A stretch of DNA of 32,955 nucleotides from Pseudomonadota bacterium (GCA_018262505.1 JAGSYV010000061.1:1-32955), one strand, 5' to 3'. Shown: positions 7,303 to 15,739, counted from the first letter of the stretch. Program-made: numbers and translations. Notes: a model not told the origin generated them from the sequence alone.

Positions 7303-7725
7303 ATGCCCATCACGCTGACCATACCGGAGGGTCTGCTATCGCCGGCCGCCGAGGCCGAGGCCTTCGCCGGGCTGACCGCAGCCGTGCTCGAAATCGCCGG
7401 CCTCAGCGGCAATGCCTTCATGACCGCCAACATCGTCGGGTCGATCAACGTGCTGCCCAGGGGGCATGTCCTTGCCGGCGGCAAGCCGGTCGACGCGGCT
7501 TTCGTCGAGTTGAAGCTGCCGGAGATCGCGTTGGCGACAGCCGAGGCGAAGCGGGCGTTCATCGAAAGGGCCACCGATGTGGTCGAGCGGGCGGCGGGCG
7601 GGCGGCTCCGGCGCGACCATATCTGGTCGAACATCGTCTACGCGCCCGAGGGCGCCTGGGGCATCGCCGGGCGCAGCTATGACAATGGCGATCTTATCGA
7701 CGCCATCACCGCTTCAGCCGCCTGA
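7303..7725 (+). CDS. Tautomerase-like protein
   Basis: This 140-residue protein begins Met-Pro-Ile-Thr, so Pro is positioned as an N-terminal catalytic base as in the tautomerase superfamily. Length and the pattern VFIE-like RAFIERATDVVERAAG plus the C-terminal HIWSNIVYAPEGAWGIAG fit long tautomerase-like proteins often linked to TetR genes. ATG 7303 is preceded by an excellent AAGGAGGG. It is the first gene after the TetR operator, and a VOC gene follows 65 bases later. A GCCGGGC/GCCCGGC hairpin lies in the gap. The substrate is unknown. Confidence 0.75.
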   Translation: MPITLTIPEGLLSPAAEAEAFAGLTAAVLEIAGLSGNAFMTANIVGSINVLPRGHVLAGGKPVDAAFVELKLPEIALATAEAKRAFIERATDVVERAAGGRLRRDHIWSNIVYAPEGAWGIAGRSYDNGDLIDAITASAA

Positions 7726-7750
7726 AGTCATCCGACAATCACTAGGCATT

Positions 7751-7770
7751 GCCGGGCGAATTGGCCCGGC
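7751..7770. other. Intercistronic hairpin
   Basis: GCCGGGC (7751-7757) and GCCCGGC (7764-7770) form a perfect 7-bp stem with a six-base loop between the tautomerase and VOC genes. There is no T-run after it, so it looks like an RNA-stability or partial-attenuation hairpin, not a terminator. Confidence 0.5.
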
Positions 7771-7790
7771 AATCGACCGGAGGTTCCGCC

Positions 7791-8186
7791 ATGCAACTTG
7801 CCAACTATCTGTTCTTCACCACGGAGTGCGAGGCGGCGCTCGCCTTCTATACGGCGTGCGGCCTTGGCCGGGTGACGACGCTGATGCGCCACGGCGATCA
7901 CGGCATACCCCTGACCAGCGAAGCGATGAGGGGCAAAGTGATGCATGCCCGCTTCGAGGGGCCGGGCGTATTGTTCTTCGCCTCGGACAATCACGATGCC
8001 GAGCCGATGCGCGGCTCGTCGCACATTCTCATCATGGAGAGCCGCGACAGCGCCGACCGATTGTTTGCCAAGCTTGAGGTCGGCGGCAAGGTGACGACGC
8101 CGCTGGCGATGCAGCCGTGGGGGAGCTACTTCGGCAAGCTCACCGATCGCTACGGTGTTCAATGGATGCTGGACTGCGAGGTCTAG
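7791..8186 (+). CDS. VOC family protein (PhnB/glyoxalase-like)
   Basis: This 131-residue vicinal-oxygen-chelate protein has the typical opening YLFFTTECEAALAFYTACGLG, a central GKVMHARFEGPGVLFFASD, and the closing WGSYFGKLTDRYGVQWMLD that marks PhnB/3-demethylubiquinone-methyltransferase-like VOC proteins. These form metal-binding dimers; the reaction cannot be told. ATG 7791 follows CCGGAGG. It is probably co-transcribed with the upstream tautomerase under the TetR operator. Confidence 0.85.
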   Translation: MQLANYLFFTTECEAALAFYTACGLGRVTTLMRHGDHGIPLTSEAMRGKVMHARFEGPGVLFFASDNHDAEPMRGSSHILIMESRDSADRLFAKLEVGGKVTTPLAMQPWGSYFGKLTDRYGVQWMLDCEV

Positions 8187-8265
8187 ACCTTCGATCCATT
8201 GCCGCTGTCCGTCGGGGCCTGCTTCATATTGGGTGCGCCGCGATTTCCTCTATCGGGTGTCCTCT

Positions 8266-8463
8266 ATGCTTCCCAGGGTTCGGCTTGGTAATGATCTGCC
8301 TTTCGATTGCCGATCGGCGGCTGACGGTGACGTCGTCACGCACAACCGCTTCGGGCGCGTCTACATGCTGCCCGTCGGGCAGGCCCGCAAGCCGATTGTC
8401 AACAGCAACCTCAGGTACCTCCGGCAAAAGCTGGAAGAGCGGGTGCGGGCCGCTCCGGCTTGA
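8266..8463 (+). pseudogene. Chimeric relic: start of spermidine-synthase-like gene joined to DUF2867 3' end
   Basis: The first 23 bases from the ATG at 8266 match the start of the spermidine-synthase-like gene at 12414 at all but one position (MLPRVRLG here, MLPWVRLG there). From about 8288 the sequence instead matches the last 58 codons of the DUF2867 gene at 5871 (ending THNRFGRVYMLPVGQARKPI and a shared C-terminal RAAPA). A 7-base deletion near 8328-8334 relative to the DUF2867 gene shifts the frame. As a result the opening and the DUF2867 tail read as one 65-codon frame, with a nonsense middle. I regard it as a relic of gene duplication and deletion. It is open, so translation cannot be excluded. 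Confidence 0.65.
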
Positions 8464-8591
8464 GCGGATCGTCGATAAAGGCCGAAGCCCGTTGCCCAGC
8501 TGCCAAGCTCCAGATAATAAATGGCGGTAGCGCTCGTTCATCCCTATTCTGGGGTGAATATACTGTTCCTCTTGTCTTGACTGGAGCGCTG

Positions 8592-9680
8592 GTGCGCAAT
8601 CTTGAAAACAAGACATTCCTGCTGCTGACCGTCTTCGTCACGCTGGCCTTTGCCTGGGTGCTCTGGCCGTTTTACGGCGCGATACTGTGGGGCACGGTGG
8701 TGGCGATCCTGTTTGCGCCGCTGAACCGCCGCTTGCTCGTCGTCCTGCCGGGCAAAGCCAACCTGGCGGCGTTGGCGACAATTGCCATTGTGCTGCTGAT
8801 TGTCGTCGTGCCTCTGGTGCTCATCTCCATCGCGCTGGTGCAGGAGGCGGCGGCGCTCTATGCGCAGATCAAGTCCGGCGAGATCAATTTCAGCGTCTAT
8901 TTCCAAACGGTGTCCGACGCGCTGCCCGCTTGGGCAAAGGGCTTCATGGCCCGGTCGGGGCTCGGGGACTTCGGCGCCGTTCAAGACCGGTTGAGCGGCG
9001 CGCTGACGGAGGGAAGCCAGTATCTGGCTGCCCGTGTTGTCGGCATCGGGCAGTCGACGTTTGAATTTTTCATCAGCCTGGCCATGATGCTCTATCTGGC
9101 CTTCTTCCTGATCCGCGATGGCGACAAACTGTTCGTGCGCGTCAGGAAAGCAGTGCCGCTCAATCAGGCCCACAAGCGGGCGCTGTTTGCCAAGTTCACC
9201 ACCGTGGTGCGGGCGACCGTCAAGGGCGACATCCTCGTTGCGGTCCTGCAAGGCTCCCTGGGTGGGCTGATTTTCTGGCTCCTGGACATTCACGCGCCGC
9301 TGCTTTGGGGCGTGTTGATGATGTTTCTGTCGCTGTTGCCGGCCATCGGCGCCAGCGTGGTGTGGCTGCCGGTATCGATCTATTTCTTTGCCACCGGCGC
9401 CATCTGGCAGGGCGTGGCGCTGGTCCTGTTCGGGGCTTTCGTCATTGGCCTCGTCGACAATGTCCTGCGTCCCGCGCTGGTCGGCAAAGACTTGAAAATG
9501 CCCGACTATGTGGTGCTGATCTCGACGCTCGGCGGCATCGGCATATTGGGCCTGAACGGCTTTGTGATCGGCCCGGCGATCGCCGCCATGTTCATCGCGG
9601 TGTGGGACATCTTCCCAGCGTCGCAGTCTGGCGAAAGCGATGCTCCACCCGCCGATGACGCCGGCAAACCTCCGGCGTGA
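8592..9680 (+). CDS. AI-2E family transporter
   Basis: This 362-residue inner-membrane protein of the AI-2E transporter (PerM/TqsA) family has two transmembrane segments near the N-terminus (TFLLLTVFVTLAFAWVLWPF, AILWGTVVAILFA), a third after the KANLAAL run, a soluble central part, and a cluster of C-terminal helices including LLWGVLMMFLSLLPAIGAS and the conserved GLVDNVLRPALVGK. Members export autoinducer-2 or other small molecules, or drive sodium/proton exchange; the substrate is open. I chose GTG 8592 as start: GGAG lies upstream and the membrane segment then begins near residue 8. The longer in-frame extension back to 8460 overlaps the relic. Confidence 0.85.
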   Translation: MRNLENKTFLLLTVFVTLAFAWVLWPFYGAILWGTVVAILFAPLNRRLLVVLPGKANLAALATIAIVLLIVVVPLVLISIALVQEAAALYAQIKSGEINFSVYFQTVSDALPAWAKGFMARSGLGDFGAVQDRLSGALTEGSQYLAARVVGIGQSTFEFFISLAMMLYLAFFLIRDGDKLFVRVRKAVPLNQAHKRALFAKFTTVVRATVKGDILVAVLQGSLGGLIFWLLDIHAPLLWGVLMMFLSLLPAIGASVVWLPVSIYFFATGAIWQGVALVLFGAFVIGLVDNVLRPALVGKDLKMPDYVVLISTLGGIGILGLNGFVIGPAIAAMFIAVWDIFPASQSGESDAPPADDAGKPPA

Positions 9681-9761
9681 TCGCGCCAGCCGTTTCCGAT
9701 CGGTTTGCCGACAGGCCATCCACCTGTGCGATGGACAGCCGGTCCCGCCGTGTATCCACCC

Positions 9762-10232
9762 TTATTCAGAGAGGGCGGTTTCGACCGTCTTCCGCAGGAA
9801 AATGCGTCGGAACCCGTCCTGCTCGGCCCGGTCATACTCCGACCACCCGAGCTTTCGGTAGAGCACGAGGTTCTCGTGCATCAGCTCGTTCGTATAGAGC
9901 CGCATTTCGGAAAACCCCCGCCGCCGCGCTTGCGCCTCGGCATGGGCCAGGAGTTTGGAGCCGAGGCCACGTCGCTGATGGGCGGTCGACACGGCCACAT
10001 TGCCGACCAGAAGATGGTCCGCCATTGATGTGAGGGCCATCAGGCCGACCAAACTGCCATCGAGTTCGAGAACCCAGACGCCGCCCGCCTCGACGAGCCG
10101 CCCATAGTCGGCCGTCATCGGCGCCGGTGGCCTGCCGATCCGCTCGACGTATTTGCCGTAGGCGTCCCGGATCAACGTCTCGATCGCCGGGACATCGTCG
10201 GGACCGGCGGCGCGCATCTCCGGTTCGGTCAT
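9762..10232 (-). CDS. GNAT family N-acetyltransferase
   Basis: This 156-residue single-domain GNAT has motif A VAVSTAHQRRGLGSKLLAHA (Q-R-R-G-L-G) and the motif B run LYTNELMHENLVLYRKLGW. The start is set at ATG 10232, because AAGGAG ends six bases before it. The ATG two codons upstream directly touches that ribosome-binding site. It lies 31 bases after the stop of the MocR-type gene on the same strand, so the two may be co-transcribed. The acceptor is unknown. Confidence 0.85.
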   Translation of the reverse strand: MTEPEMRAAGPDDVPAIETLIRDAYGKYVERIGRPPAPMTADYGRLVEAGGVWVLELDGSLVGLMALTSMADHLLVGNVAVSTAHQRRGLGSKLLAHAEAQARRRGFSEMRLYTNELMHENLVLYRKLGWSEYDRAEQDGFRRIFLRKTVETALSE

Positions 10233-10263
10233 CAGCATCTCCTTGGCGAGTCCAAAGTCTTTA

Positions 10264-11634
10264 TCAAAACAGCGGCAGATCGGCCTGCCGTTTGGGGGCG
10301 CCGGCGTTGAAGAGGCTGGCCAATAGCGACAGCGCCTCTTTTAGCTTGTCGATGGGTGGACTGCCCAGGCAGAGGCGGATGCCGCCGTCCGTCGCCGAGG
10401 GATCGACCAGCGGTAGGCGGGGCGGCGTGACGATGACGCCCAGGGCGGCGGCACTGCTCGCCAGGCGTTCGGCCGCCTCGGTGGGCATGGGCAGCCAGGC
10501 GTGAAAGCCGTTCACGGCACGGGCCGGCATGTCTGGGGTCAGCAGGCTTTGCATCAGGGCGTGGCGTTTGGCCGTCTCCAGCCGGATCGAGGCGGCCACC
10601 GACTGGGCGGTTCCGTCGGTCAGCCATTGCTCCATGATCATCGCGGCGAGCGGCGAGGCCATGGTGCAGGTGGCCTGCAGGCGGGACAGCGCCGGTTCCA
10701 GAAAGCGCTGGGGCACGGCCAGCATGCCGACGCGCAGGCCGGGGCTGACGCTCTTCGACAGGCCGCTGACGTAGAGCGCCCGCTCCGGCGCCAGGCTGGC
10801 GAGCGGCGGCAGGTTTGGCGCGGCGAAGATGGAATAGACGTCGTCCTCGATGATGGTGACGTCATGCTGCCGGCAGAGGCGCGCGATGTCGCGGCGGCGG
10901 GCGACGCTCATGGTCGCGCCGGTCGGGTTGTGCAGGGTGGGTGTGACGTAGAGAGCGGCCACGGCGGTCGAGGCGAGGGCGCGCTCCAGTGCGTCCGGCC
11001 GCAAGCCTTCGCCGTCGAGATTGAGGCCGACCAGCCGACAACCGCTTTGCCGGGCCAGAGAGATGGCGCCGGGGTAGGTGGTGGCTTCGGTCAGGATGGT
11101 ACCGCCGAGCGGACAGGCGGTGGCGAAGGCGATCGCCAGGGCGTGCTGTGCGCCGTTGCAGAGCAGGACGCCCTCCGGCGATACCTCCATCCGCTGGCCG
11201 GCCAGCCACTTGGCCGCCAGGGCGCGATGGTCCGGCCGCCCAGCGGCGGGCGTGAAGGCGCCGAACGTGCCGGCGTCGAGGCGCTTGGCCATCACGGTGA
11301 GGGTGGCGGCCATCAGCCGATCGTCCAGCATTTGCGGCGGCGTGTTGACGCTGAGGTCGATGACGGTGGCGGGCCGGGGCGTCAGGCCGGCGACGAACAT
11401 GCCGCGGCCGCGCACGCTCTGCACCAGACCGCGCCGCTCCAGCGCGGCGTAGGCCTTGGTCACCGTGCCCAGCCCGATCCCCAACTGGTAGGCCAGCTCG
11501 CGGTGCGGCGGCAGACGATCGCCACGGGCAAGGGCGCCATCGGCGATATCCTCGGCCAGCGCCGTCACCAGCCGTTCGGCGGGGCCGCCATCGGTGGCGG
11601 AAAGGCGCGGTTTCCAGGGGGAAGCGAGATGCAT
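10264..11634 (-). CDS. MocR-type GntR/aminotransferase regulator
   Basis: This 456-residue protein fuses an N-terminal GntR winged helix (about 20-85, with LPPHRELAYQLGIGLGTVTK) to a fold-type I aminotransferase domain. The PLP site is intact: LHNPTG (Asn236), EDDVY (Asp265) and SGLSKSVSPGLRVG with the Schiff-base Lys294. Proteins of this MocR class sense amino acids or PLP-linked compounds and control divergent transporters. Here the divergent gene is a LysE-type exporter, which fits that pattern. I chose ATG 11634; the in-frame sequence further upstream crosses the operator region and lacks family character. It is likely followed in the same transcript by a GNAT gene. Confidence 0.9.
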   Translation of the reverse strand: MHLASPWKPRLSATDGGPAERLVTALAEDIADGALARGDRLPPHRELAYQLGIGLGTVTKAYAALERRGLVQSVRGRGMFVAGLTPRPATVIDLSVNTPPQMLDDRLMAATLTVMAKRLDAGTFGAFTPAAGRPDHRALAAKWLAGQRMEVSPEGVLLCNGAQHALAIAFATACPLGGTILTEATTYPGAISLARQSGCRLVGLNLDGEGLRPDALERALASTAVAALYVTPTLHNPTGATMSVARRRDIARLCRQHDVTIIEDDVYSIFAAPNLPPLASLAPERALYVSGLSKSVSPGLRVGMLAVPQRFLEPALSRLQATCTMASPLAAMIMEQWLTDGTAQSVAASIRLETAKRHALMQSLLTPDMPARAVNGFHAWLPMPTEAAERLASSAAALGVIVTPPRLPLVDPSATDGGIRLCLGSPPIDKLKEALSLLASLFNAGAPKRQADLPLF

Positions 11635-11646
11635 GACAGACCCAAA

Positions 11647-11687
11647 AGTGTCACATGACGCTATTTCGTTGGAAGGAATAGTGTCAC
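11647..11687. promoter_or_regulatory. MocR operator between mocR-like and lysE-like genes
   Basis: AGTGTCAC occurs at 11647-11654 and again within AATAGTGTCAC at 11677-11687. Between them TGACGCTATT (11656-11665) is the reverse complement of AATAGTGTCA with one mismatch. Three related half-sites, direct and inverted, in the 95-bp divergent gap are what MocR-type regulators usually bind. Confidence 0.6.
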
Positions 11688-11729
11688 GTTTGTAGGCTGG
11701 CGGCAAATCCCTCGACGAGAGCTGCGCCC

Positions 11730-12332
11730 TTGACCCCCGATCTCCTCATCGCCTTTGCGGCCTATGCCTTCGTGACCTCCATCACCCCCGGCCCCAACAA
11801 CACCATGCTGCTGGTGTCCGGCGCCAATTTCGGCTTCCGGCCGACCTTTCCGCACATCCTCGGCGTCAACCTCGGCTTTTCGGCGATGGTGCTGGCGGTG
11901 GGCCTCGGCATCGGCGGCGTGTTCGTCGCCTTTCCGCTGCTGCACGACGTGCTCCGCTACGGCGGCGCGCTCTATCTCCTCTATCTCGCCTGGCAGATCG
12001 CCCGCTCGGGCGGCATGAGCGGCGAGGGCGGCCGGGGCAAACCGATGACCTTCCTGCAAGCGGCGGCCTTCCAGTGGATCAACCCCAAGGCCTGGATCAT
12101 GGCCATCGGCGCGGTGGCCACCTATACGCCGCAGAACGGCTATTTTTTCAATATTCTGATCGTCACCCTGATCTTCGCGCTGGTCAACGGACCCTGCGTT
12201 ACCGCCTGGGCGGGCTTCGGCACCTTGCTGAAGGGCCTGCTCGATCATGCGACGTTGCTGCGCGTCTTCAATGTGGCGATGGCGCTGCTGCTGGTGGCCT
12301 CGCTCTATCCCATCCTGGCGATGAACGGCTGA
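11730..12332 (+). CDS. LysE family amino-acid exporter
   Basis: This 200-residue inner-membrane exporter of the LysE/RhtB family has about six transmembrane helices. The family signature follows the first helix: FVTSITPGPNNTMLLVSGAN (the PGPNN loop), then GVNLGF, and later FQWINPKAWIMAIGA. Such proteins export amino acids or their derivatives. The TTG at 11730 gives the expected N-terminus. It is divergent from the MocR-type regulator with shared operator half-sites, so export is probably induced by an amino-acid-like signal. Confidence 0.9.
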   Translation: MTPDLLIAFAAYAFVTSITPGPNNTMLLVSGANFGFRPTFPHILGVNLGFSAMVLAVGLGIGGVFVAFPLLHDVLRYGGALYLLYLAWQIARSGGMSGEGGRGKPMTFLQAAAFQWINPKAWIMAIGAVATYTPQNGYFFNILIVTLIFALVNGPCVTAWAGFGTLLKGLLDHATLLRVFNVAMALLLVASLYPILAMNG

Positions 12333-12413
12333 GCGCCCTCGGGCGGCGCGCGGTCTGTGCGATCGGCGCGCGCTCGTGTAGGGTGCCGGCCGTTCTTGCT
12401 AGATAGGTGTTGA

Positions 12414-13040
12414 ATGCTTCCCTGGGTTCGGCTTGGCGCCGCAAAGACCGACGATGGCACCGAGCTGCGGCTGATGCAGCGCGGCAGCGAATTTTCCATC
12501 ATGATCGGCACCAACACGCTGATGAATTCCCGCCTCTCCGGCTCGGAGGAGGCGTTGGCCACGCTCGCCTGCTCGGCGCTCGAAGGACGGCCGCAGGTGA
12601 AGATGCTGATCGGCGGCCTCGGCATGGGCTTCACGCTGCGGGCGGCGCTGAAGGCGCTGGACGACAGCGCGCGCGTCACCGTCGCCGAACTAGTACCGGC
12701 GGTGGTGGAGTGGGCACATGGGCCGATGGCCGAGGTATTCGCCGGCTGTCTCGAAGATCCACGCGTCACCGTGCGCGTCGAGGACGTCGCCGTGGTCATC
12801 CGCGCCGCCGCCAACAGCTGGGACGCCATCCTGCTCGACGTCGACAACGGCCCGGAGGCGATGGCGCAGCAAGGCAACGACGCGCTCTATTTCACCGCCG
12901 GCCTCGACGTGTGGTCGTCGCTGCCCGACCCGGCCTTCACGCGCCGACTGAAGAAGGTGGGCTTCACGGTGACCGAGGTGCCGACGCGCGCCGGCAAGAA
13001 GCGCGGTGCGCGACACATGATCTGGGTGGCGACGAAGTAG
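12414..13040 (+). CDS. Spermidine-synthase-like protein
   Basis: This 208-residue protein has the core of the spermidine/spermine synthase fold: the glycine-rich nucleotide-binding motif LIGGLGMGFTLRAAL (residues 65-79), an acidic residue at the end of the next strand (VAELVP, Glu92) and the LLDVDNGP segment (140-147). It is shorter than true SpeE (about 280 residues), and the N-terminal beta hairpin is reduced. It may therefore be a methyltransferase-like relative without spermidine synthase activity. It starts 81 bases after the LysE gene and may be co-transcribed with it. Its first 23 bases recur at 8266. Confidence 0.8.
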   Translation: MLPWVRLGAAKTDDGTELRLMQRGSEFSIMIGTNTLMNSRLSGSEEALATLACSALEGRPQVKMLIGGLGMGFTLRAALKALDDSARVTVAELVPAVVEWAHGPMAEVFAGCLEDPRVTVRVEDVAVVIRAAANSWDAILLDVDNGPEAMAQQGNDALYFTAGLDVWSSLPDPAFTRRLKKVGFTVTEVPTRAGKKRGARHMIWVATK

Positions 13041-13133
13041 GGGGCTGCTTCAGGGCTGCCGATTGGCGGCGTGGTCCTGCTCAAGATCGGTCTTGATGGC
13101 AACAGCCCTTCGAAGGCGAGTTTCCGTCGCCGA

Positions 13134-13658
13134 TCATTTGGGAACGTAGGTCAGCCTGACCACGTCCTCCCCTATGCGCTCGTTCGCCACCAAGCGGAGC
13201 GGCGGGCGCGGACCGGCGAAGAAGGGTTTGCCGCTGCCGAGCACGATGGGGTGGAGATAGAGGCGATATTCGTCGACGAGGCTGCTGACGCTGGCGGCGA
13301 GCTCCGGTCCGGCGACTTCCAGCACACCGTCGCGCTGGGCCTTCAGGCCGGCGATTGTCGCCTCGACGTCGTTCTTGACGAGTGTGGCGTTGGGGCCGAC
13401 CAATGTCAGCGTGTGCGAGACGACCCATTTCGGCTGACTCCGCCAGGCGGCCGCGAAGTCGCGTTCCGCGTCGCTCCATTCGGGGCGATCTTCGTCCCAA
13501 TAGCGCATCACTTCATACATGCGGCGGCCGTAGACACAGCCGGAGAGGCCGCACATATCGTCGACGAAGTGACGGAACAGCGCCGGGTCGGGCTCCAGCG
13601 TCATGTCATCGACATAGCCGTCCAGCGACTGGTTCAACGCAAAGATCAGCTTGGCCAT
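13134..13658 (-). CDS. Dihydrofolate reductase family protein (RibD C-terminal-like)
   Basis: This 174-residue protein has the RibD_C/DHFR-like fold. The opening LIFALNQSLDGYVDD, the GCVYGRRMYEVMRYWDE segment, the VLEVAGPELAASVSSLVDEY helix and the HPIVLGSGKPFF run are characteristic. These NADPH-binding proteins reduce pterin-like or other small molecules; stand-alone members have no firm substrate. AAGGAAG precedes ATG 13658. It converges with the spermidine-synthase-like gene. Upstream lies a palindromic element (copy C). Confidence 0.9.
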   Translation of the reverse strand: MAKLIFALNQSLDGYVDDMTLEPDPALFRHFVDDMCGLSGCVYGRRMYEVMRYWDEDRPEWSDAERDFAAAWRSQPKWVVSHTLTLVGPNATLVKNDVEATIAGLKAQRDGVLEVAGPELAASVSSLVDEYRLYLHPIVLGSGKPFFAGPRPPLRLVANERIGEDVVRLTYVPK

Positions 13659-13696
13659 ATCCGCTTCCTTATCACGCTGTGGGAGATTGGGTGCCC

Positions 13697-13866
13697 GATA
13701 TCGGCCGCTCGCTTTAGTCGTCCTGAGGTCCTCTGCCTGCGCAGAGGATGACAGGAGAATTATATATATGTGACGGATACATAGCGGCTCGCGGGCACCC
13801 CTATCGGACTGTCATCCTCTGCGCAGGCAGAGGATCTCAGGCAGAAAAGGGCGCAACGCTTCTATA
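13697..13866. repeat. Long palindromic intergenic element, copy C
   Basis: The left arm, starting with CCTGAGGTCCTC at 13722, and the right arm, ending in GATCTCAGG at 13841, are near-perfect reverse complements of about 32 bp. Each carries the inner palindrome CCTCTGCCTGCGCAGAGG or its complement, around an AT-rich centre. A GATATCGGCC end is at the left. It lies between two leftward genes, directly upstream of the RibD-like gene. Confidence 0.85.
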
Positions 13867-13891
13867 AATCTCCGCGTCACTCCGAGGCCCT

Positions 13892-15103
13892 TCACGCCGC
13901 CGCCAGTTCCTCTTGTTGCCTTATCGGGAACGGGCGGAAGCTCAAGAGGATCAGCGTGGCGGCGAGGCCCATGCCGCAGGAGGCGATGTACATCAGGGCG
14001 TAGCCGTTGAAGTGGTCGTAGATCATGCCGCCGACCAGCGGGCCGGTGGACATGCCGAGGCTGCCGGCCATCGCCGTGCCGCCCATGATGGTGCCCATCA
14101 TCTTCAGCGGGAAGTTCTCGCGGATGATCACCGCGTAGAGCGGCATGGTGCCGGCGTACATCATGCCGACGAACATGGCCACGGCGTAGAAGCCGTCGAG
14201 CTGGTTGACGAAGGCATAGGAGAGCACGCCGAAGGCCTGGGCCAGCAGGCCCAGCACCAGGACGCGCTGGGCGCCGAACCGGTCGCCGGCCAGGCCGAAG
14301 CCGATGCGGCCGAACATGCCGGCGAAGCCCTCGACGCTGTAGATCGACACGGCGGCGATCATCGGGATGCCGCAGGTGACGGCATAGCTCACCGTGTGGA
14401 AGATCGGGCCGGAGTGGGTGGCGCAGCAGAAGAAGTTGGCCAGCAGCAGCGTGATGAACTGCGGCGACAGCACCGCGTCACGCACCGTCATGCCGGCTTG
14501 CGGCTCACCGGCCATCATCTCGGGGTGGCCGCCCTCCAGCGCCGGCGGCCGGCGCACCAGCAGCGACACCGGGATCATCAGCGCGGCGGTGATGCCGGCG
14601 ATGATCAGCATGGAACTGCGCCAGTCGTGGAGGGTGACCAGCCAGGCCGCGAACGGCGCCATGGTGAGCGGCGCCATGCCCATGCCGGCCGAGACGAGCG
14701 AGACGGCAAGGCTGCGCTGGGTGTCGAACCAGCCGGTGACGCAGGCCATCATCGGTGCGAAGACGGCGGCGGTGGCCGCGCCGACCAGCAGCCCGAAGGT
14801 GAGCTGAAACTCGATCAGCGAGGTCGCCCGGCTGGCCAGCGCCAGACTGAGGGCCAGCACCACCGACCCCGTCAGCACTACCGGGCGCGGCCCGAACCGG
14901 TCGGACAGGCCGCCCCACACCATGCTGGCCACCGCCATGGCGAGGAAGCCGATGGTCATGGCCGTGGAGATGCCGGTGACCGACCAGCCGGTTTCCTTCG
15001 ACATCGGCTGCAGGAAGACGGGCAGCGAGAACATGGCGCCGATGGCAACGCAGCCCAGAAGGCCGCCCGCCGCGACGATCACCCAACGATAGGAATGGTT
15101 CAT
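13892..15103 (-). CDS. MFS transporter
   Basis: This 403-residue major-facilitator protein has twelve predicted hydrophobic segments. The loop 2-3 signature is visible as GGLSDRFGPRPVVL (residues 64-77), with its C-terminal-half counterpart GLAGDRFGAQRVLVL. The overall look, with FQLTFGLLVGAATAAVFAPM and a pairing of GxxxGP segments, recalls the oxalate/formate- and monocarboxylate-like subfamily; the substrate is not determined. GGGGGA precedes ATG 15103. It is followed downstream by element C and preceded by the VOC gene on the same strand (71-bp gap), so co-transcription is possible. Confidence 0.85.
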   Translation of the reverse strand: MNHSYRWVIVAAGGLLGCVAIGAMFSLPVFLQPMSKETGWSVTGISTAMTIGFLAMAVASMVWGGLSDRFGPRPVVLTGSVVLALSLALASRATSLIEFQLTFGLLVGAATAAVFAPMMACVTGWFDTQRSLAVSLVSAGMGMAPLTMAPFAAWLVTLHDWRSSMLIIAGITAALMIPVSLLVRRPPALEGGHPEMMAGEPQAGMTVRDAVLSPQFITLLLANFFCCATHSGPIFHTVSYAVTCGIPMIAAVSIYSVEGFAGMFGRIGFGLAGDRFGAQRVLVLGLLAQAFGVLSYAFVNQLDGFYAVAMFVGMMYAGTMPLYAVIIRENFPLKMMGTIMGGTAMAGSLGMSTGPLVGGMIYDHFNGYALMYIASCGMGLAATLILLSFRPFPIRQQEELAAA

Positions 15104-15174
15104 TCAATCCCCCAATGGCAGCGCTCGACGCCTGTCGCGCGTCGAAGCGCTTGATATTTATTGAATATTCCCGA

Positions 15175-15621
15175 TCAGCCCTGCTTCGGCTTCCAGCCGG
15201 CCGCGGGCAGGACGTTGATCATCCAGGGGATGCCGAACTTGTCGATCAGCGCGCCGTAGCCCGGCGACCAGAAGGTTTCATCGAACGGCATCACCGGCTT
15301 GCCGCCCTCGGACAGCTCGTTGAACCAGCGCCGGCCCTCGGCCAGATCCTGGGTGTGCAGGGTGACGTCGAAGCCGTTCTTGGGCTTGTCGATGTTCTTG
15401 GCCCACTGGACGTCCATGTCGGCGCCCATCAGGGCCTGATCGCCGACTTCCAGCCAGCAATGCATCAGCCATGGCTTGTATTTCTCGTCGGTGATCGGCA
15501 TGCCCGGAGGGGCGTCGCTGTAGGGGATGGCGGCGGTGATCTTGCCGCCGAGTACCTTGGCGTAGAACTCGAACGCCGCGCGGCACTGGCCCTGGAAGCT
15601 CAAGCTGGTCACGATTTTCAT
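15175..15621 (-). CDS. VOC family protein (PhnB-like)
   Basis: This 148-residue VOC protein has the opening KIVTSLSFQGQCRAAFEFYA, MHCWLEVGDQALMGADM in the middle and WSPGYGALIDKFGIPWMIN at the end, all typical of PhnB/YjdN-like proteins. ATG 15621 is preceded by GGAGAG on the minus strand; the in-frame extension to 15813 runs through the promoter region and is not protein-like. It is divergent from the MarR gene with a perfect palindromic operator in between, so it is the likely first target of that regulator. The reaction is unknown. Confidence 0.9.
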   Translation of the reverse strand: MKIVTSLSFQGQCRAAFEFYAKVLGGKITAAIPYSDAPPGMPITDEKYKPWLMHCWLEVGDQALMGADMDVQWAKNIDKPKNGFDVTLHTQDLAEGRRWFNELSEGGKPVMPFDETFWSPGYGALIDKFGIPWMINVLPAAGWKPKQG

Positions 15622-15672
15622 GGGTCTCTCCTCTCCGAAATCGGAATTCGCTTTTCTGGAATTGCCTTGGCG

Positions 15673-15739
15673 GGGCGCAATGCGCCCGGATTCATTTGCT
15701 GGAGCAGCCGCTTTTCGATCAGGTTGGTTCAACCTGATC
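15673..15739. other. Two hairpins in the VOC-marR gap
   Basis: GGGCGCA/TGCGCCC (15673-15679 and 15681-15687) and GATCAGGTT/AACCTGATC (15717-15725 and 15731-15739, loop GGTTC) are both perfect inverted repeats. Neither has a T-run. They may be extra regulator sites or folding elements of the VOC leader. Confidence 0.4.

Noticed and set aside
10501-11658. A 385-codon open frame opposite the MocR-type gene
   Set aside because: It is Gly/Arg/Gln-rich with no family resemblance, while the opposite strand has intact PLP and GntR motifs.
13913-15154. A 413-codon open frame opposite the MFS gene
   Set aside because: The translation is low-complexity, rich in His, Asp, Arg and Gly, which is typical of the antisense of a GC-rich membrane-protein gene; the MFS frame on the other strand is clearly real.
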